Source of the DNA: Dipteris shenzhenensis
Lineage: Eukaryota > Polypodiophyta > Polypodiopsida > Gleicheniales
Reading direction: 5' to 3' (one strand)
NCBI GenBank assembly: GCA_047967505.1
Contig: CM106538.1
DNA length: 64,000 bases
The notes under the pieces are model-generated. The model saw only the letters and a program-made list of their open reading frames with translations, searched no databases and had not been told where the DNA came from. A program made the translations under genes and the position numbers. Within the stretch, counting starts at the first letter, position 1, and each line of letters begins with the position of its first letter. Shown in pieces: positions 44,001-47,579 of this stretch.

Positions 44001-46173
44001 TGGTGGCTATACGGATCTTTTACTGCTGCTGCTGTACGAACTATTTGGGCACACTTTCCAAGGCTTGTACGACAGTTTCTTCACGCATTTCGAGGATGGA
44101 TTGCAGGCTGCGCTGATCTTTCTCCCTTTCTTTCTTACCTTTGGCCTCCCGCATCCTTGAGCCTTGCTCTCTCCTCTCATCTAAGCTTCTAGTTTCCCAT
44201 TCCTTCTTTCTCTTTCTCTCTCTTCCTTGGCTGGGAGTCACCTGTACATTGATGGGGGCCTGGATGGATACAAGGGCAGAGCTCGCCCCTCGTCCACGCA
44301 CAGCGGGTATAGTCGTTTTGACTTTCATTTGCAATCTCTAAAGTTATAGCTTGCATTTTTGTTGTTTGGAATACTCCCTGGGTCCTTCAAGCGGTAAGAA
44401 GATACCCAATCCCAGAGGGTATTCTTGGGAGGTGTCAGGGAAGTAGATTGGTTGTAGTTTGATGCCTTGAGGCTATTTGAGCACTTTTGGGGATTTGCAT
44501 TGATGCCTTGTCACAGTCAGGAGTCACATTTATTGAGATATGCCTTAGTTTTGACCGTGGCATTGGGGTACTAGTGGTGCACTGGAATTGGATGCAGACA
44601 GAGGCCAAGTGTTGTCTTTGATAGTTGAAAATGCAAGCATAATAGTATATCGGTGCGCCCTTGTTGTAAAGTATAATTCGACTTTTGAAGAACTAAATAA
44701 ATACCGAAAGGGGTGCCAAGGTATTTGGGGCCAGTGTGGTGTCTTGTGTTTGGTTCATTGAGCAGGGGCTCTCTAGTCTCCATCTAGCTTCTTTTTCAAA
44801 GTTGTTTCTGAGTGGTTTTGTGTTTAAGGAAGTTGTTGAAAGAGATGCAATGTGGCTATAAATGACATGGATGCTAAGCTAGTTACGGTTTACGTCCCTT
44901 TAGTTTACTGAAGGCCGGTTTCAAGGAGCATAAACAACATAGAAAACAATTCATCTCTACGTAGAGATGGATTTAACACATGAAATACTGAGATGGATAG
45001 CATTAATTTGAGCAAATATCCATAGGCATGCAATATTTCATGGATAAGAACTAGAAAAAGGTGGCTGGTGAAAATGTAGCAGCATGTTTTTGAGAAGACT
45101 AGAAAGGGAGCACATGGCTTGATGGTGGAGAGCAGGTAACACGAAGAGAGAGATCGTTAGCCAAAGGCATTCAGGTTCACATAGGTTAACTTACACTGAT
45201 AGTTATGCCCATTTGTGCTAGGTTACAATGCTGTCTCCTGAGTGGATGTTGCCAATGCATACACATGTATGTGTACAGTGTAAAACTTTATATGCACAGA
45301 GGATATGCTAATCTTTAGTTACAACATTATCCATAAGTCTCTGCTCTTTCTTCCACAGCAGTTTCTAGCATTTTACCCTTACTTTTTCTGCATTCCTGTG
45401 GATAATATTTTTTTCTCCTTCAGATGGATGTTGGTGTTTGGGTAGAGGAGATCGTACATCTTTTGAGCTTAATATTGCTATAACTGCAGGTGATGTCTTG
45501 GTTATTCTTGACCTAAGACCAGATGAAACACTATTGGATGTGGGAACAGCTCGAGAAGTAAGTTTAGCTTAGATATGCATATTTCTCTCTTTTTGGCATT
45601 AGTCAAATTTGTAAACTAGGGAAATCTTTGCTGCTGGAAGATGAAACTTTATGGTCCATTTTTAAAGTTGATGTGTCACGTAGCATCCATTTATCTGCTA
45701 TTACTTAAGTAAGCTATAATATTGGCAGCAGGTTTGTAAGCAATATACATAGTGGTATGTGTGCATGGGCTAACCGTTTAATTGGATTATGAAAATCAAA
45801 GCACAGCCATGGGTCTATTAACTATATGAATTTGTGGTCTTGAAGATTGTTAACAGGGTGCAAAAGCTACGGAAGAAAGCAGGCTTGGAGCCAACAGATA
45901 GTGTTGAGGTCTACTTTGATCCCTTACAAGATGGTGATAGTTGCGGCTCTACTTTACAAAGAGTTGTCAAGGCACAGGTGTGTCATGCTGTTGTATGTTT
46001 GGAACGTCCATGTGCTGGCTAGTATAATGAAGGAACAAGCTGCAGATACAATTATAAACAGTATTGTTTGTATCGTTTTCTAAAGACTTTGTTTTGATTT
46101 ATTTTAGGCATCTTACATTGAAGAAGCCCTGGGCTCCCCGTTACTTTTTGTTGACGCACTTCCCTCAAATGCA
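5663..46173 (+). CDS. IleRS: Cytosolic isoleucyl-tRNA synthetase, internal to C-terminal exons (partial, 8 exons)
   Basis: Isoleucine-tRNA ligase charges tRNA-Ile in the cytosol. Eight exons (104, 64, 89, 142, 64, 68, 132 and 66 nt; 729 nt, 243 codons) join without a phase error or stop. They encode the end of the anticodon-binding domain and the start of the C-terminal region of the eukaryotic-type enzyme. Recognisable strings, in order, are DLARNIRERHNRPLKSP, EELNV, NDPLKYAALRAEPDY, LGKRLGKAMG, IDAAGDGDVLVILDLRPDE, VNRVQKLRKKAGLEPTDSVE and ALGSPLL. All introns are GT-AG, of about 115, 8128, 153, 17044, 13924, 288 and 130 nt. The exon before 5663 and those after 46173 are not in the window. 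The phase match across the 14-31 kb and 31-45 kb gaps argues that this is one living gene rather than a retrocopy. The family assignment is from memory of plant IleRS. Confidence 0.93.
5882..5945 (+). CDS. IleRS: IleRS exon b (64 nt)
   Basis: The acceptor is ttcag and the donor is GAG|gtatgc. The first base completes the Arg codon split from exon a. The exon then encodes EMVVVHPDNDFLDDITGKLGE and ends in phase 0. The intron to exon a is only 115 nt; the next intron is about 8.1 kb. Confidence 0.92.
5946..7875. other. IleRS intron sequence, no recognised element
   Basis: AT-rich intron with a C-run near 6571-6582. I see no coding motif or terminal repeat here. Confidence 0.6.
7876..8557. mobile_element. 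hAT-like MITE (682 bp, diverged)
   Basis: The ends are inverted: CATAGTTGCA at the left and TGCAACTATG at the right, with further GAAAC/GTTTC-rich similarity inside. Flanks ttggctag and caggctac are a decayed 8-bp target duplication (5 of 8 match). There is no transposase frame. The terminus matches that of the MITE at 36535-37271. Confidence 0.7.
9534..9908. repeat. Imperfect direct duplication in intron
   Basis: The block beginning TGATACTTGTTGATCTGCAG and ending CAGCCAAGGATCACTTG appears at 9534-9662 and again at 9754-9908. The second copy carries a short extra segment. No coding content was seen. Confidence 0.85.
10476..10826 (+). mobile_element. Short retroelement 3' end between (TC)n tracts
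   Basis: A (TC)n tract at 10476-10500 is followed by about 290 bases ending in CTTTAATAAAATT. A (TTTC)n(TC)n tract then runs from about 10789 to 10822. The layout suggests a 5'-truncated non-LTR insertion into a TC microsatellite; the family is uncertain. Confidence 0.45.
10840..11400 (+). pseudogene. Reverse transcriptase relic of a second LINE clade
   Basis: The frames read CFVNLG(K)AFDTVPQ, then GCPL...SGLFGLYSDEIMTF, then LFCKDKDPTVNLGTIEFMIF. These correspond to RT motif A, the QGCPLSP block and the thumb of jockey/CR1/L2-type LINEs, and differ from the L1-like family elsewhere. Stops interrupt it, and the active-site YxDD region is not recognisable. Confidence 0.65.
11401..13506. other. 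IleRS intron sequence, no recognised element
   Basis: The region contains a G-run at about 11502-11511 and a short duplicated string (ataaaaagattctagc near 12375 and 12400). Open frames here are short and unrelated to anything I know. Confidence 0.55.
13507..13762. repeat. Diverged tandem duplication (about 125-bp unit)
   Basis: Two units beginning near gttctcagca / gctctcagca each contain CTAATGAGTCCATT and end near GTCTAGTTCA. They are older than the 118-bp duplication a few hundred bases downstream. Confidence 0.7.
13861..14096 (+). repeat. 118-bp tandem duplication containing a splice acceptor and exon start
   Basis: Copy 1 is 13861-13978 and copy 2 is 13979-14096. They differ at about three positions, so the duplication is recent. 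Each carries the end of the 8-kb IleRS intron, the acceptor gattgcag and the first bases of exon c. The upstream acceptor at 13954-13955 would read YVREELNV, then a few intron residues, then a TGA stop. Confidence 0.95.
14074..14162 (+). CDS. IleRS: IleRS exon c (89 nt)
   Basis: The exon encodes YVREELNVRTLVSCNDPLK followed by YAALRAEPDY, the region joining the anticodon-binding domain to the C-terminal part. It starts in phase 0 after gattgcag and ends with two bases of a Ser codon before gtataa. Its acceptor and first 23 bases are duplicated immediately upstream (see 13861-14096). Confidence 0.93.
14316..14457 (+). CDS. IleRS: IleRS exon d (142 nt)
   Basis: The exon follows a 153-nt intron. 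It completes the split Ser codon, then encodes LLGKRLGKAMGEVAKAVKGM and continues to the DIK motif. It ends in phase 0 before gtgaaa. The next exon is 17 kb away. Confidence 0.93.
15250..15475 (-). pseudogene. LINE ORF1 fragment (CCHC-proximal region)
   Basis: The minus strand matches the ORF1 segment around 58540-58790, with aggcaaagtggt leading into a SYSVTVN block and a decayed knuckle region. It is short and frameshifted. A second such scrap lies at 15583-15780. Confidence 0.6.
15476..17700 (+). mobile_element. Old LINE relic, RT thumb to zf-RVT
   Basis: The + strand encodes GVSIRYLGCQVG (RT thumb), then, after a 198-bp insertion, VGISPAQQFAPLLES and VARVAWETLILPTGEGDLNI. The C-terminal zinc-binding region zf-RVT follows, CPRCHVAVESVQHCLCEC at 17206-17260. 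Many stops break it. The same family, better preserved, lies at 36215-38832. No clear poly(A) was found at the right end. Confidence 0.8.
15583..15780 (-). mobile_element. 198-bp LINE ORF1 scrap inserted in the LINE relic, 12-bp flanking repeat
   Basis: GCCAGGTTGGGG occurs at 15571-15582 and again at 15781-15792, exactly flanking the insert. The host LINE reading frame resumes afterwards. The insert reads as ORF1 on the minus strand but has no poly(A) at its 3' side, so the mechanism is unclear. Confidence 0.7.
17705..17760. repeat. GT/GC dinucleotide tract next to ORF1-only element tail
   Basis: The sequence gtgcgcgcgtgcacacacacacgc is followed by a T/A-rich run where the minus-strand element below ends. 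Confidence 0.75.
18555..19088 (-). pseudogene. DUF4283-like domain of ORF1-only element, copy 1
   Basis: 177 residues are open: FGVCLYFMGRV-type start, SSFVFIGKGFYYAHCSSTDV, RAGVPGAGFFAYVMPWDPLF, HCPVWITLKPLP. The pattern parallels the autonomous LINE ORF1 (GFYEVHFSD, MPWSPNKD, CPVWVEVVDFP), so the two ORF1 types are distant relatives. The zinc knuckle follows in a shifted frame at 18555. Confidence 0.75.
19740..20300 (-). repeat. Amplified ORF1 start module
   Basis: The module with the ATG context GAGATGGAGAGCTC and the following ESS.APAALVD codons occurs at about 19810, 20010 and 20160, and in its native position near 21215. Between copies the sequence switches to the DLDLGFAHPMRIRL block (20041-20100 and 20199-20260). 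It looks like repeated template switching or unequal exchange within one element. Confidence 0.7.
20309..20710 (-). pseudogene. DUF4283-like domain of ORF1-only element, copy 2
   Basis: 133 residues are open and close to copy 1 (FLGKGFYYAHISSTDVVERL, GAGFFAYVMPRDPLFD, HCPVWITLKALP). It is followed on the minus strand by an RLCVLWD block that then jumps into the repeated start modules instead of the knuckle. Confidence 0.75.
21283..21700 (-). mobile_element. 5'-truncated LINE 3' end (zf-RVT and 3' UTR)
   Basis: The minus-strand frame 21692-21435 reads LGVLPAEQLLARRHIALAVC, CLAPWESMPHLLWHC (zf-RVT) and KYFWLFGIHP. The 3' UTR has the TTTGTAATATAAAGC motif, and the A-run at 21293-21282 is followed by GTGTGCGCGAGTG. 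The 5' end is cut at the neighbouring A-run. Confidence 0.85.
21700..24040 (-). mobile_element. LINE with internal deletions (leader, EN, RT, zf-RVT; ORF1 missing)
   Basis: From right to left on the minus strand: a GTAC-rich leader (about 23960-23770) fuses directly to ORF2 (MTLNVQGLCDARKWKLVWRY at 23719), so ORF1 is deleted. The endonuclease (LQEHTQH) lacks its middle. The RT (about 22920-22560) has AQAYAGD in place of AYADD, followed by a stop. Then come NFQKSK, the linker at 22552-22274, and zf-RVT CLAPRESLPHLLWH at about 22150. The tail has TATAATATAAAGC and an A-run at 21709-21700. It contains a 61-bp tandem duplication at 22938-23059. Confidence 0.85.
22938..23059. repeat. 61-bp perfect tandem duplication
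   Basis: Copies at 22938-22998 and 22999-23059 start CAGAAATATCCCC and end GGAGTACAT. Each contains the near-palindrome CAAGAAAACTTTCTTG. It lies at the deletion joint between endonuclease and RT remains. Confidence 0.95.
24055..25997 (-). mobile_element. ORF1-only LINE-like element, most complete copy
   Basis: The minus-strand body runs from an ORF1 start at about 25983 (MASPASPLSIPVP) to a stop at about 24193, then a 130-base 3' UTR and an A-run at 24068-24058 followed by GTGTGTTTTC. Its true 5' edge continues beyond a later insertion, at 27431-27480. The coding region has a Pro/Ser-rich N-terminus with GTAC motifs inside it, a DUF4283-like domain (about 25400-24990), a knuckle start CYRCR interrupted by a stop at 24848, and a tail ending AYIKKNHKGKK. 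No endonuclease or RT sequence is present between ORF1 and the tail. Confidence 0.82.
24193..24810 (-). CDS. C-terminal part of ORF1-only element protein (205 codons open)
   Basis: The open frame reads TLPSPPVSAKALLDKPSFTA, later VPFLLESFHPMLQQVFDPVI and AYIKKNHKGKK, ending in DPPPA. Close relatives occur at 18217-17990 (minus) and 49218-49478 (plus). It lies immediately after a CCHC-type knuckle and has Pro-rich, acidic and basic patches. I know no function for it beyond being the tail of an ORF1-like protein. Confidence 0.7.
   Translation of the reverse strand: MTTPPVPSSTVKFTLPSPPVSAKALLDKPSFTAPNHYWRKVETSQVNLPLTKEVQNLAPVEHHQPPPPLAMDVPLAEGIIQDAAHALCQVDPRSEAEMLSPALSDAALSSEDTDVDLAPLPLMPMLESPSVQDIEVPFLLESFHPMLQQVFDPVIQKCWVPAYIKKNHKGKKHLVSIDGVVSSLHQFLQSNNLKLEDAVFDPPPA
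25998..27416 (-). mobile_element. GC-rich retrocopy with poly(A) and 14-bp target duplication
   Basis: CCCAATCTCTCTCT occurs at 25984-25997 and 27417-27430, exactly flanking a 1419-bp insert whose minus-strand 3' end has an A-run (26010-25998). The 3' region contains GTAATATAATTAGCCC. The body is far richer in G+C than its surroundings and stays open on the minus strand for 418 codons (to 26165). The translation is Pro/Ser/Arg-rich, with a repeated SPGFTSSGI-like string near the end. I do not recognise the source. It could be a processed copy of a host mRNA or a non-autonomous element moved by the LINE machinery. It inserted into the 5' end of the ORF1-only element. Confidence 0.85.
27431..27490. 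repeat. (CT)n(CA)n microsatellite at element boundary
   Basis: The tracts ctctctct and cacacaca, then gaaaacacacac, lead into the T-run of the LINE tail at 27489. Confidence 0.9.
27489..28404 (-). mobile_element. 5'-truncated LINE 3' end with intact post-RT frame
   Basis: One open minus-strand frame (28406-27579, about 275 codons) runs from LMKLGIRYIHDVVDDQG through LSWWRKNLRMLWKCKMPLKQ and zf-RVT CLRCQASSETVIHLLWHC to ELFFLCF. The 3' UTR and A-run end at 27489. Closest relatives are 50492-51361 and 57298-58240, both plus strand. The truncation point (just before ATGAAATTGGG) is almost the same as the joint at 57298. Confidence 0.9.
28405..28965 (-). mobile_element. LINE-type tail fragments
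   Basis: At 28408-28418 a T-run follows cacacac, and minus-strand reading gives CATAATATAATTTTATTGG before it, so a non-LTR 3' end stops here. A second T-run at 28927-28937 preceded by ggtgagg (minus CTCACC-A-run) marks another very short tail. The sequence between is unassigned. Confidence 0.5.
28970..29011. repeat. (TC)n microsatellite
   Basis: About 40 bases of pure TC separate a LINE tail scrap from the element of the second LINE clade. Confidence 0.97.
29012..30270 (-). mobile_element. Second-clade LINE, C-terminal zinc region and 3' UTR
   Basis: The minus-strand frame 29791-29477 reads RVSSHQLRIEAGRAIGIWRE, then CTLCQMEEIETEEHFLCVCP and YYEIRGRYHYLF. The Cys/His spacing and the H-LRIE-GR block are those of the C-terminal tail of jockey/CR1-type LINEs, not of the L1-like family. 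Upstream to about 30270 is decayed. It probably belongs to the same clade as the RT relic at 10840-11400. Confidence 0.65.
30271..31501. other. IleRS intron sequence, no recognised element
   Basis: AT-rich with a short direct repeat (gctctgtgagggtagtt twice near 30511-30549). I see no coding motifs before exon e. Confidence 0.55.
31502..31565 (+). CDS. IleRS: IleRS exon e (64-nt exon isolated between 17-kb and 14-kb introns)
   Basis: The acceptor is atctcag and the donor is GATG|gtagtt. It encodes VVREFKPPNGVEKEDIDAAG, then D plus one base of a Gly codon. The split Gly is completed by the GT that opens the exon at 45490, giving DGDVLVILDL. This phase match is why I accept so small an exon. 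The surrounding 30271-32319 holds nothing else recognisable. Confidence 0.92.
31566..32319. other. IleRS intron sequence, no recognised element
   Basis: There is an A-run at about 31931-31942, and nothing else I can assign before the copia LTR. Confidence 0.55.
32320..32530 (+). repeat. Copia 5' LTR (5' end rearranged)
   Basis: Shares with the 3' LTRs the blocks AGTCAATAAGTGA, TAGGATCCCTAACTACGGTT, GGATAGGTTTAGGTTTTGT and CACCTCTTGTATGTT. Its first bases (TGTT.GAATTATCGCC in the 3' copies) are lost, and the AGTCAATAAGTGA block is present twice. It ends in CA at 32530. Confidence 0.85.
32533..32544 (+). promoter_or_regulatory. Primer-binding site of the copia element
   Basis: TGGTATCAGAGC is the usual plant copia site complementary to the 3' end of initiator tRNA-Met. 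It lies two bases after the LTR end. Confidence 0.9.
32800..33640 (+). pseudogene. Copia GAG-pre-integrase and integrase remains
   Basis: GHMSYGSLMILQ, then CEGCIYLERCTGFPSS (pre-integrase zinc region), then GGYLCYVIFIDGYSNYFWVY (integrase start). A frameshift near 33120 follows, then GGEYMSHEF and TPQQNGKVERKNRTLMERDR with the catalytic-Glu block, and CIFVGYS near the end. The frame 33199-33639 is open for 146 codons. Catalytic motifs are recognisable but the frame is not continuous. Confidence 0.88.
34040..34840 (+). pseudogene. Copia reverse transcriptase with internal deletion
   Basis: WMNAMEDEFQSMEKNQTWNL and GIKWVFEVKRKLDGSIDSYK are followed at once by VCKLNKGLYGLKQAPSAWY. The intervening palm segment (normally near 90 residues, with the first catalytic Asp) is deleted. 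The YVDDMLLTAS active-site block at about 34429-34458 remains. A stop splits it at 34552. It cannot encode a working RT. Confidence 0.88.
34850..35480 (+). pseudogene. Copia RNase H remains
   Basis: AYSDSGWVGDYDSRQSTSDN, a frameshifted KKQSTVATSSCETEYMA block, and the C-terminal NVVDIFTKALPHAKFDAFRN block are all visible in different frames. An extra stretch at about 35165-35275 interrupts the domain. Confidence 0.8.
35532..36022 (+). repeat. Two tandem copia 3' LTRs
   Basis: LTR 1 begins TGTTCGAATTATCGCC at 35532 and LTR 2 begins TGTTGGAATTATCGCC at 35791. Each is preceded by the same TTCCTGTAGATTATCACATTGG segment and a GCAGGGGGG purine tract. LTR 1 lacks its last bases. The extra unit (purine tract plus LTR) probably arose by unequal exchange. 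Confidence 0.9.
36535..37271. mobile_element. hAT-like MITE (737 bp) with 8-bp target duplication
   Basis: The ends are CATAGTTACCAGCCGAAACGG at the left and the inverted CCGTTTCGTGCAACTATG at the right. CTTCGAAG flanks both sides (36527-36534 and 37272-37279). The paralogous LINE at about 16321-16347 shows the uninterrupted site (ctctttggag in the same place), confirming a clean insertion. The interior has GAAACGGAAACG repeats at both ends and an AGGATGGAGAGG-type minisatellite at 36835-37120. No transposase is present. Confidence 0.9.
36835..37120. repeat. AGGATGGAGAGG minisatellite inside the MITE
   Basis: Variants of ggatggagaggt and ggatggagagg recur about ten times, separated by short AG-rich spacers. 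Confidence 0.85.
38833..39351. other. Intron sequence, no recognised element
   Basis: I see no coding motif or repeat between the LINE tail and the foldback element. Confidence 0.55.
39352..40000. mobile_element. Foldback/MITE-like element with ~80-bp imperfect inverted ends
   Basis: 39352-39432 contains GTACTTGCTTTTGGTA, CACATCCTT and CATGCTTGTTTTGTT in order. 39921-40000 contains their reverse complements (AACAAAACAAGCATG, AAGGATGTG, TACCAAAAGCAAGTAC) in the opposite order. The interior of about 490 bp has no transposase. I could not define a target duplication. Confidence 0.7.
39535..41178. repeat. Diverged ~370-bp direct repeat (39535-39906 and 40818-41178)
   Basis: Both copies contain GACATCCA.TCTTTT, ACATATATGTT.GAAGTTATGGT, GGATTGTCCTAGG and GGGACACCTT.TGTATTGCCTC in the same order. 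The first copy is the interior of the foldback element. Between them, 40001-40817 has no recognisable genes. Confidence 0.7.
41179..41579. other. Intron sequence, no recognised element
   Basis: I found nothing I can assign. Confidence 0.5.
41968..42420 (+). pseudogene. Copia integrase C-terminal half
   Basis: Starts NPVAERKN, then a stop, then MEMARSMLKGKHLPNKLWLD, NYILNRCPTKAL and CIFIGYSSKSKGYKLY. These are the post-catalytic integrase blocks of copia. The catalytic Asp residues are missing. Confidence 0.85.
42580..43100 (+). pseudogene. Copia RT scraps joined by deletion
   Basis: The block FQNNCWLKAMQAELDSL (RT start) is joined straight to YIGQLLQLFQFEDCKPVSTP, a region normally far downstream. 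The whole catalytic palm is deleted. Confidence 0.75.
43128..43688 (+). pseudogene. Copia RNase H, frame still open
   Basis: The open frame has GFTDSDWAGCSDTRVSHSGK, KKQSTVATSSCEAEYTAAFT, VIFTDSKSALVVAWNP, NHIEAHCHYVRERL and the terminal NFADRFTKALPRPKFEAFR block. RNase H acidic residues (D in FTDSDWAG, E in SSCEAEY, D in FTDSKSA) are present. The upstream frame is broken, so it is not expressed as a normal polyprotein. Confidence 0.88.
43690..44514. other. Unassigned sequence inside the copia relic
   Basis: A cluster of GTACGG/GTACGA motifs near 43990-44075 recalls the LINE leaders but has no ORF1 beside it. Otherwise nothing is recognised. Confidence 0.4.
44903..45489. other. IleRS intron sequence, no recognised element
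   Basis: I see nothing beyond the branch/acceptor region of exon f. Confidence 0.55.
45490..45557 (+). CDS. IleRS: IleRS exon f (68 nt)
   Basis: The acceptor is aactgcag and the donor is GAA|gtaagt, a consensus donor. The exon completes the Gly codon from exon e, then encodes DVLVILDLRPDETLLDVG and TARE, ending in phase 0. The open frame continues upstream to about 45424, but joining there would break the alignment supplied by exon e. Confidence 0.92.
45846..45977 (+). CDS. IleRS: IleRS exon g (132 nt)
   Basis: The exon encodes IVNRVQKLRKKAGLEPTDSV, then EVYFDPLQDG, continuing to VVKAQ. It has 44 codons in phase 0-0, with acceptor ttgaag and donor CAG|gtgtgt. The RIQKLRKK-like block is strongly conserved in eukaryotic IleRS. 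Confidence 0.94.
46108..46173 (+). CDS. IleRS: IleRS exon h (66 nt), last IleRS exon in the window
   Basis: The exon encodes ASYIEEALGSPLLFVDALPS and NA in 22 codons, phase 0-0. The acceptor is ttttag and the donor is GCA|gtgagt. The family continues for roughly another hundred residues, which I could not find in 46174-64000, so the next intron exceeds 17.8 kb. The LINE pile begins only about 60 bases after this donor. Confidence 0.9.
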
Positions 46174-46178
46174 GTGAG

Positions 46179-46385
46179 TGATCCCTTTTTCATGTGCATG
46201 CATGTGTGTGTGTGGGTGTGTGTGTGTGTATGAGAGAGGTTTCACAAAAAAAAAAAAAGTGTGTGTGTATGAGAGCACTCAGTGTATGCATCAAATGAGA
46301 GTGCTCATTTGATGAGAGTGCATCCAATGATCCCTTTTTCATGTGCATGCATGTGTGTGTGTGGGTGTGTGTGTGTGTATGAGAG
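46179..46385. repeat. 58-bp duplication flanking a mini LINE insertion
   Basis: The exact 58-bp segment beginning TGATCCCTTTTTCATG and ending TATGAGAG is at 46179-46236 and 46328-46385. The first copy starts five bases into the IleRS intron. Between them lies the 22-bp LINE tail insert and a palindrome, CATCAAATGAG/CTCATTTGATG (46289-46314). Confidence 0.92.
46237..46258 (+). mobile_element. 22-bp LINE tail insertion with 17-bp target duplication in (GT)n
   Basis: AGGTTTCAC plus 13 A is flanked by GTGTGTGTGTATGAGAG at 46220-46236 and 46259-46275. The TTTCAC-A-run matches the ends of longer LINE tails nearby, so this is an extreme 5' truncation of the same family. Confidence 0.85.
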
Positions 46386-47200
46386 CACCTTTCCTACTTT
46401 TTCACTTTGGTGATCCTACTTTTTCACTTTTTTCTTTCTTTGGGTACTCTCTACAGCAATCTTTCTATGATTTGAGTGCAACCAAGTACATAGATCATGA
46501 TATGTATCTGTCTTATACTGAGATCTTCTCATGATGTATTTTTCCAAATCCCGTTTTGGGATAGTGCTTTGGTAATATAAAGCTACAAAATGTTCACCCA
46601 AAAAAAAAGTGTGAGCACTTTTCCCCTTTTTGGGATAGTGGCTCTGTAATATAATGCACAAGAGTTTACAAAAAAAAGAAAGTGTGTGTGTAGTAGTAGC
46701 TGTCCCACTTTAGCTATGAATGTATATGCTTTCTTAATGAAACATTTTTTTTACCCAAAAGAAAAAAGTGAATGTGTGTCCCTCTTTTTTCGGGGACGGT
46801 TTCATAGTTTCTTGTAATATAATACATATGGGTTTCACCCAAAAAATGTGTGTGTGTGAGATTTCACACCCCCCGTTGTCCCCAAAAAAAATAAAAAATA
46901 AAAAATGTGCATGTGTTTCGTGCTCCTTGTACAAAAATAAAATCAAATGTGTTGTACTTCTCTTACAAAGAAATTTTCTGATATAGTAATGGTCTCCACT
47001 TTGGGCAGCCTCTTGTAATATAAATATACATGGATTTCACCCCAAAAAAAAGTGTGTGTGTGTGTGTGTGCGCGCGCGCGCGCGTGCTGATGTAATGTTG
47101 AGTTCCCTATTCAGGGGAATCTTCTTGTAATATAAAGCATAACAAATTTTACAAGAAGAAAGAAAAAGTGTTTGTGTGTGTGTGTGTGTGTGTGACCAAT
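46386..47200 (+). mobile_element. Stack of seven short LINE tails separated by GT tracts
   Basis: Successive 3' fragments end in A-runs at about 46608, 46677, 46768, 46846, 46904, 47051 and 47165. Nearly all are followed by GTGTGTG, or by GTG/ATGTG variants. Five contain the TGTAATATAA or GGTAATATAA motif 15-30 bases before the A-run. The third has the alternative AGCTATGAATGTAT...TTAATGAAA end. The longest (46386-46608) retains CAGCAATCTTTCTATGATTT, the end of ORF2. All are in the same orientation. Confidence 0.85.
47052..47083. repeat. (GT)n(GC)n tract
   Basis: A pure GT run passes into a pure GC run, directly after a LINE A-run. Confidence 0.97.
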
Positions 47201-47575
47201 TGGATTATGACAACTACCAATTGGATTATGACAACTTCTTCTCTTGGTGTCACTTTTGGGCGCTATGGTGGTCGTATTGTGCGTGTAACATCCCACTGTA
47301 TGAACACTCTTTGGTGGATGTATTTCCTTATTTTCGAGCTTCTTTTGTTTGGGTCTTTTCAGGATGCTCTTTTCCTTTTGGACCTTCCTCTGGCCCAGTT
47401 AGAAGTTTTTTATTACTGCTTCTAGTTTGAGTAGTAGCTGAACAACAATGAATGTACACGGTTTGCTGGTCTCCTTGACTGTTTCTAGTTCAGATTTGTA
47501 GCTGGTCCATCTTGGGTCAGCTATGAATGTACATTTTTCATAATGGAAAGTTCCTTTTACCCCCCACAAAAAAAA
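47201..47575 (+). mobile_element. LINE 3' fragment (alternative tail type)
   Basis: Begins with a 21-bp tandem duplication (CCAATTGGATTATGACAACT). It ends with GTCAGCTATGAATGTACATT, a short AT stretch and an A-run at 47568-47575 followed by GTGTC. Confidence 0.75.
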
Positions 47576-47579
47576 GTGT

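Larger units (their letters stand above)
41580..44902 (+). mobile_element. Copia relic between 388-bp direct repeats (possible LTRs)
   Basis: Near-identical direct repeats of 388 bp lie at 41580-41967 and 44515-44902. Between them are copia integrase (41968-42350), a scrap of RT, RNase H (43128-43600) and unassigned sequence to 44514. The integrase block starts directly at the repeat edge, so gag, protease and most of RT are gone. The repeats lack a clean TG...CA border, so LTR status is uncertain. Confidence 0.7.

Noticed and set aside
43990-44075. GTAC cluster as another LINE leader
   Set aside because: Only a few motifs and no ORF1, A-run or GT tract beside it.
45424-45489. Upstream extension of IleRS exon f from the acceptor at 45421-45423
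   Set aside because: The frame is open and reads DGCWCLGRGDRTSFELNIAI, but exon e (31502-31565) already supplies the conserved DIDAAGD region and its one-base overhang fits the acceptor at 45488-45489 exactly.
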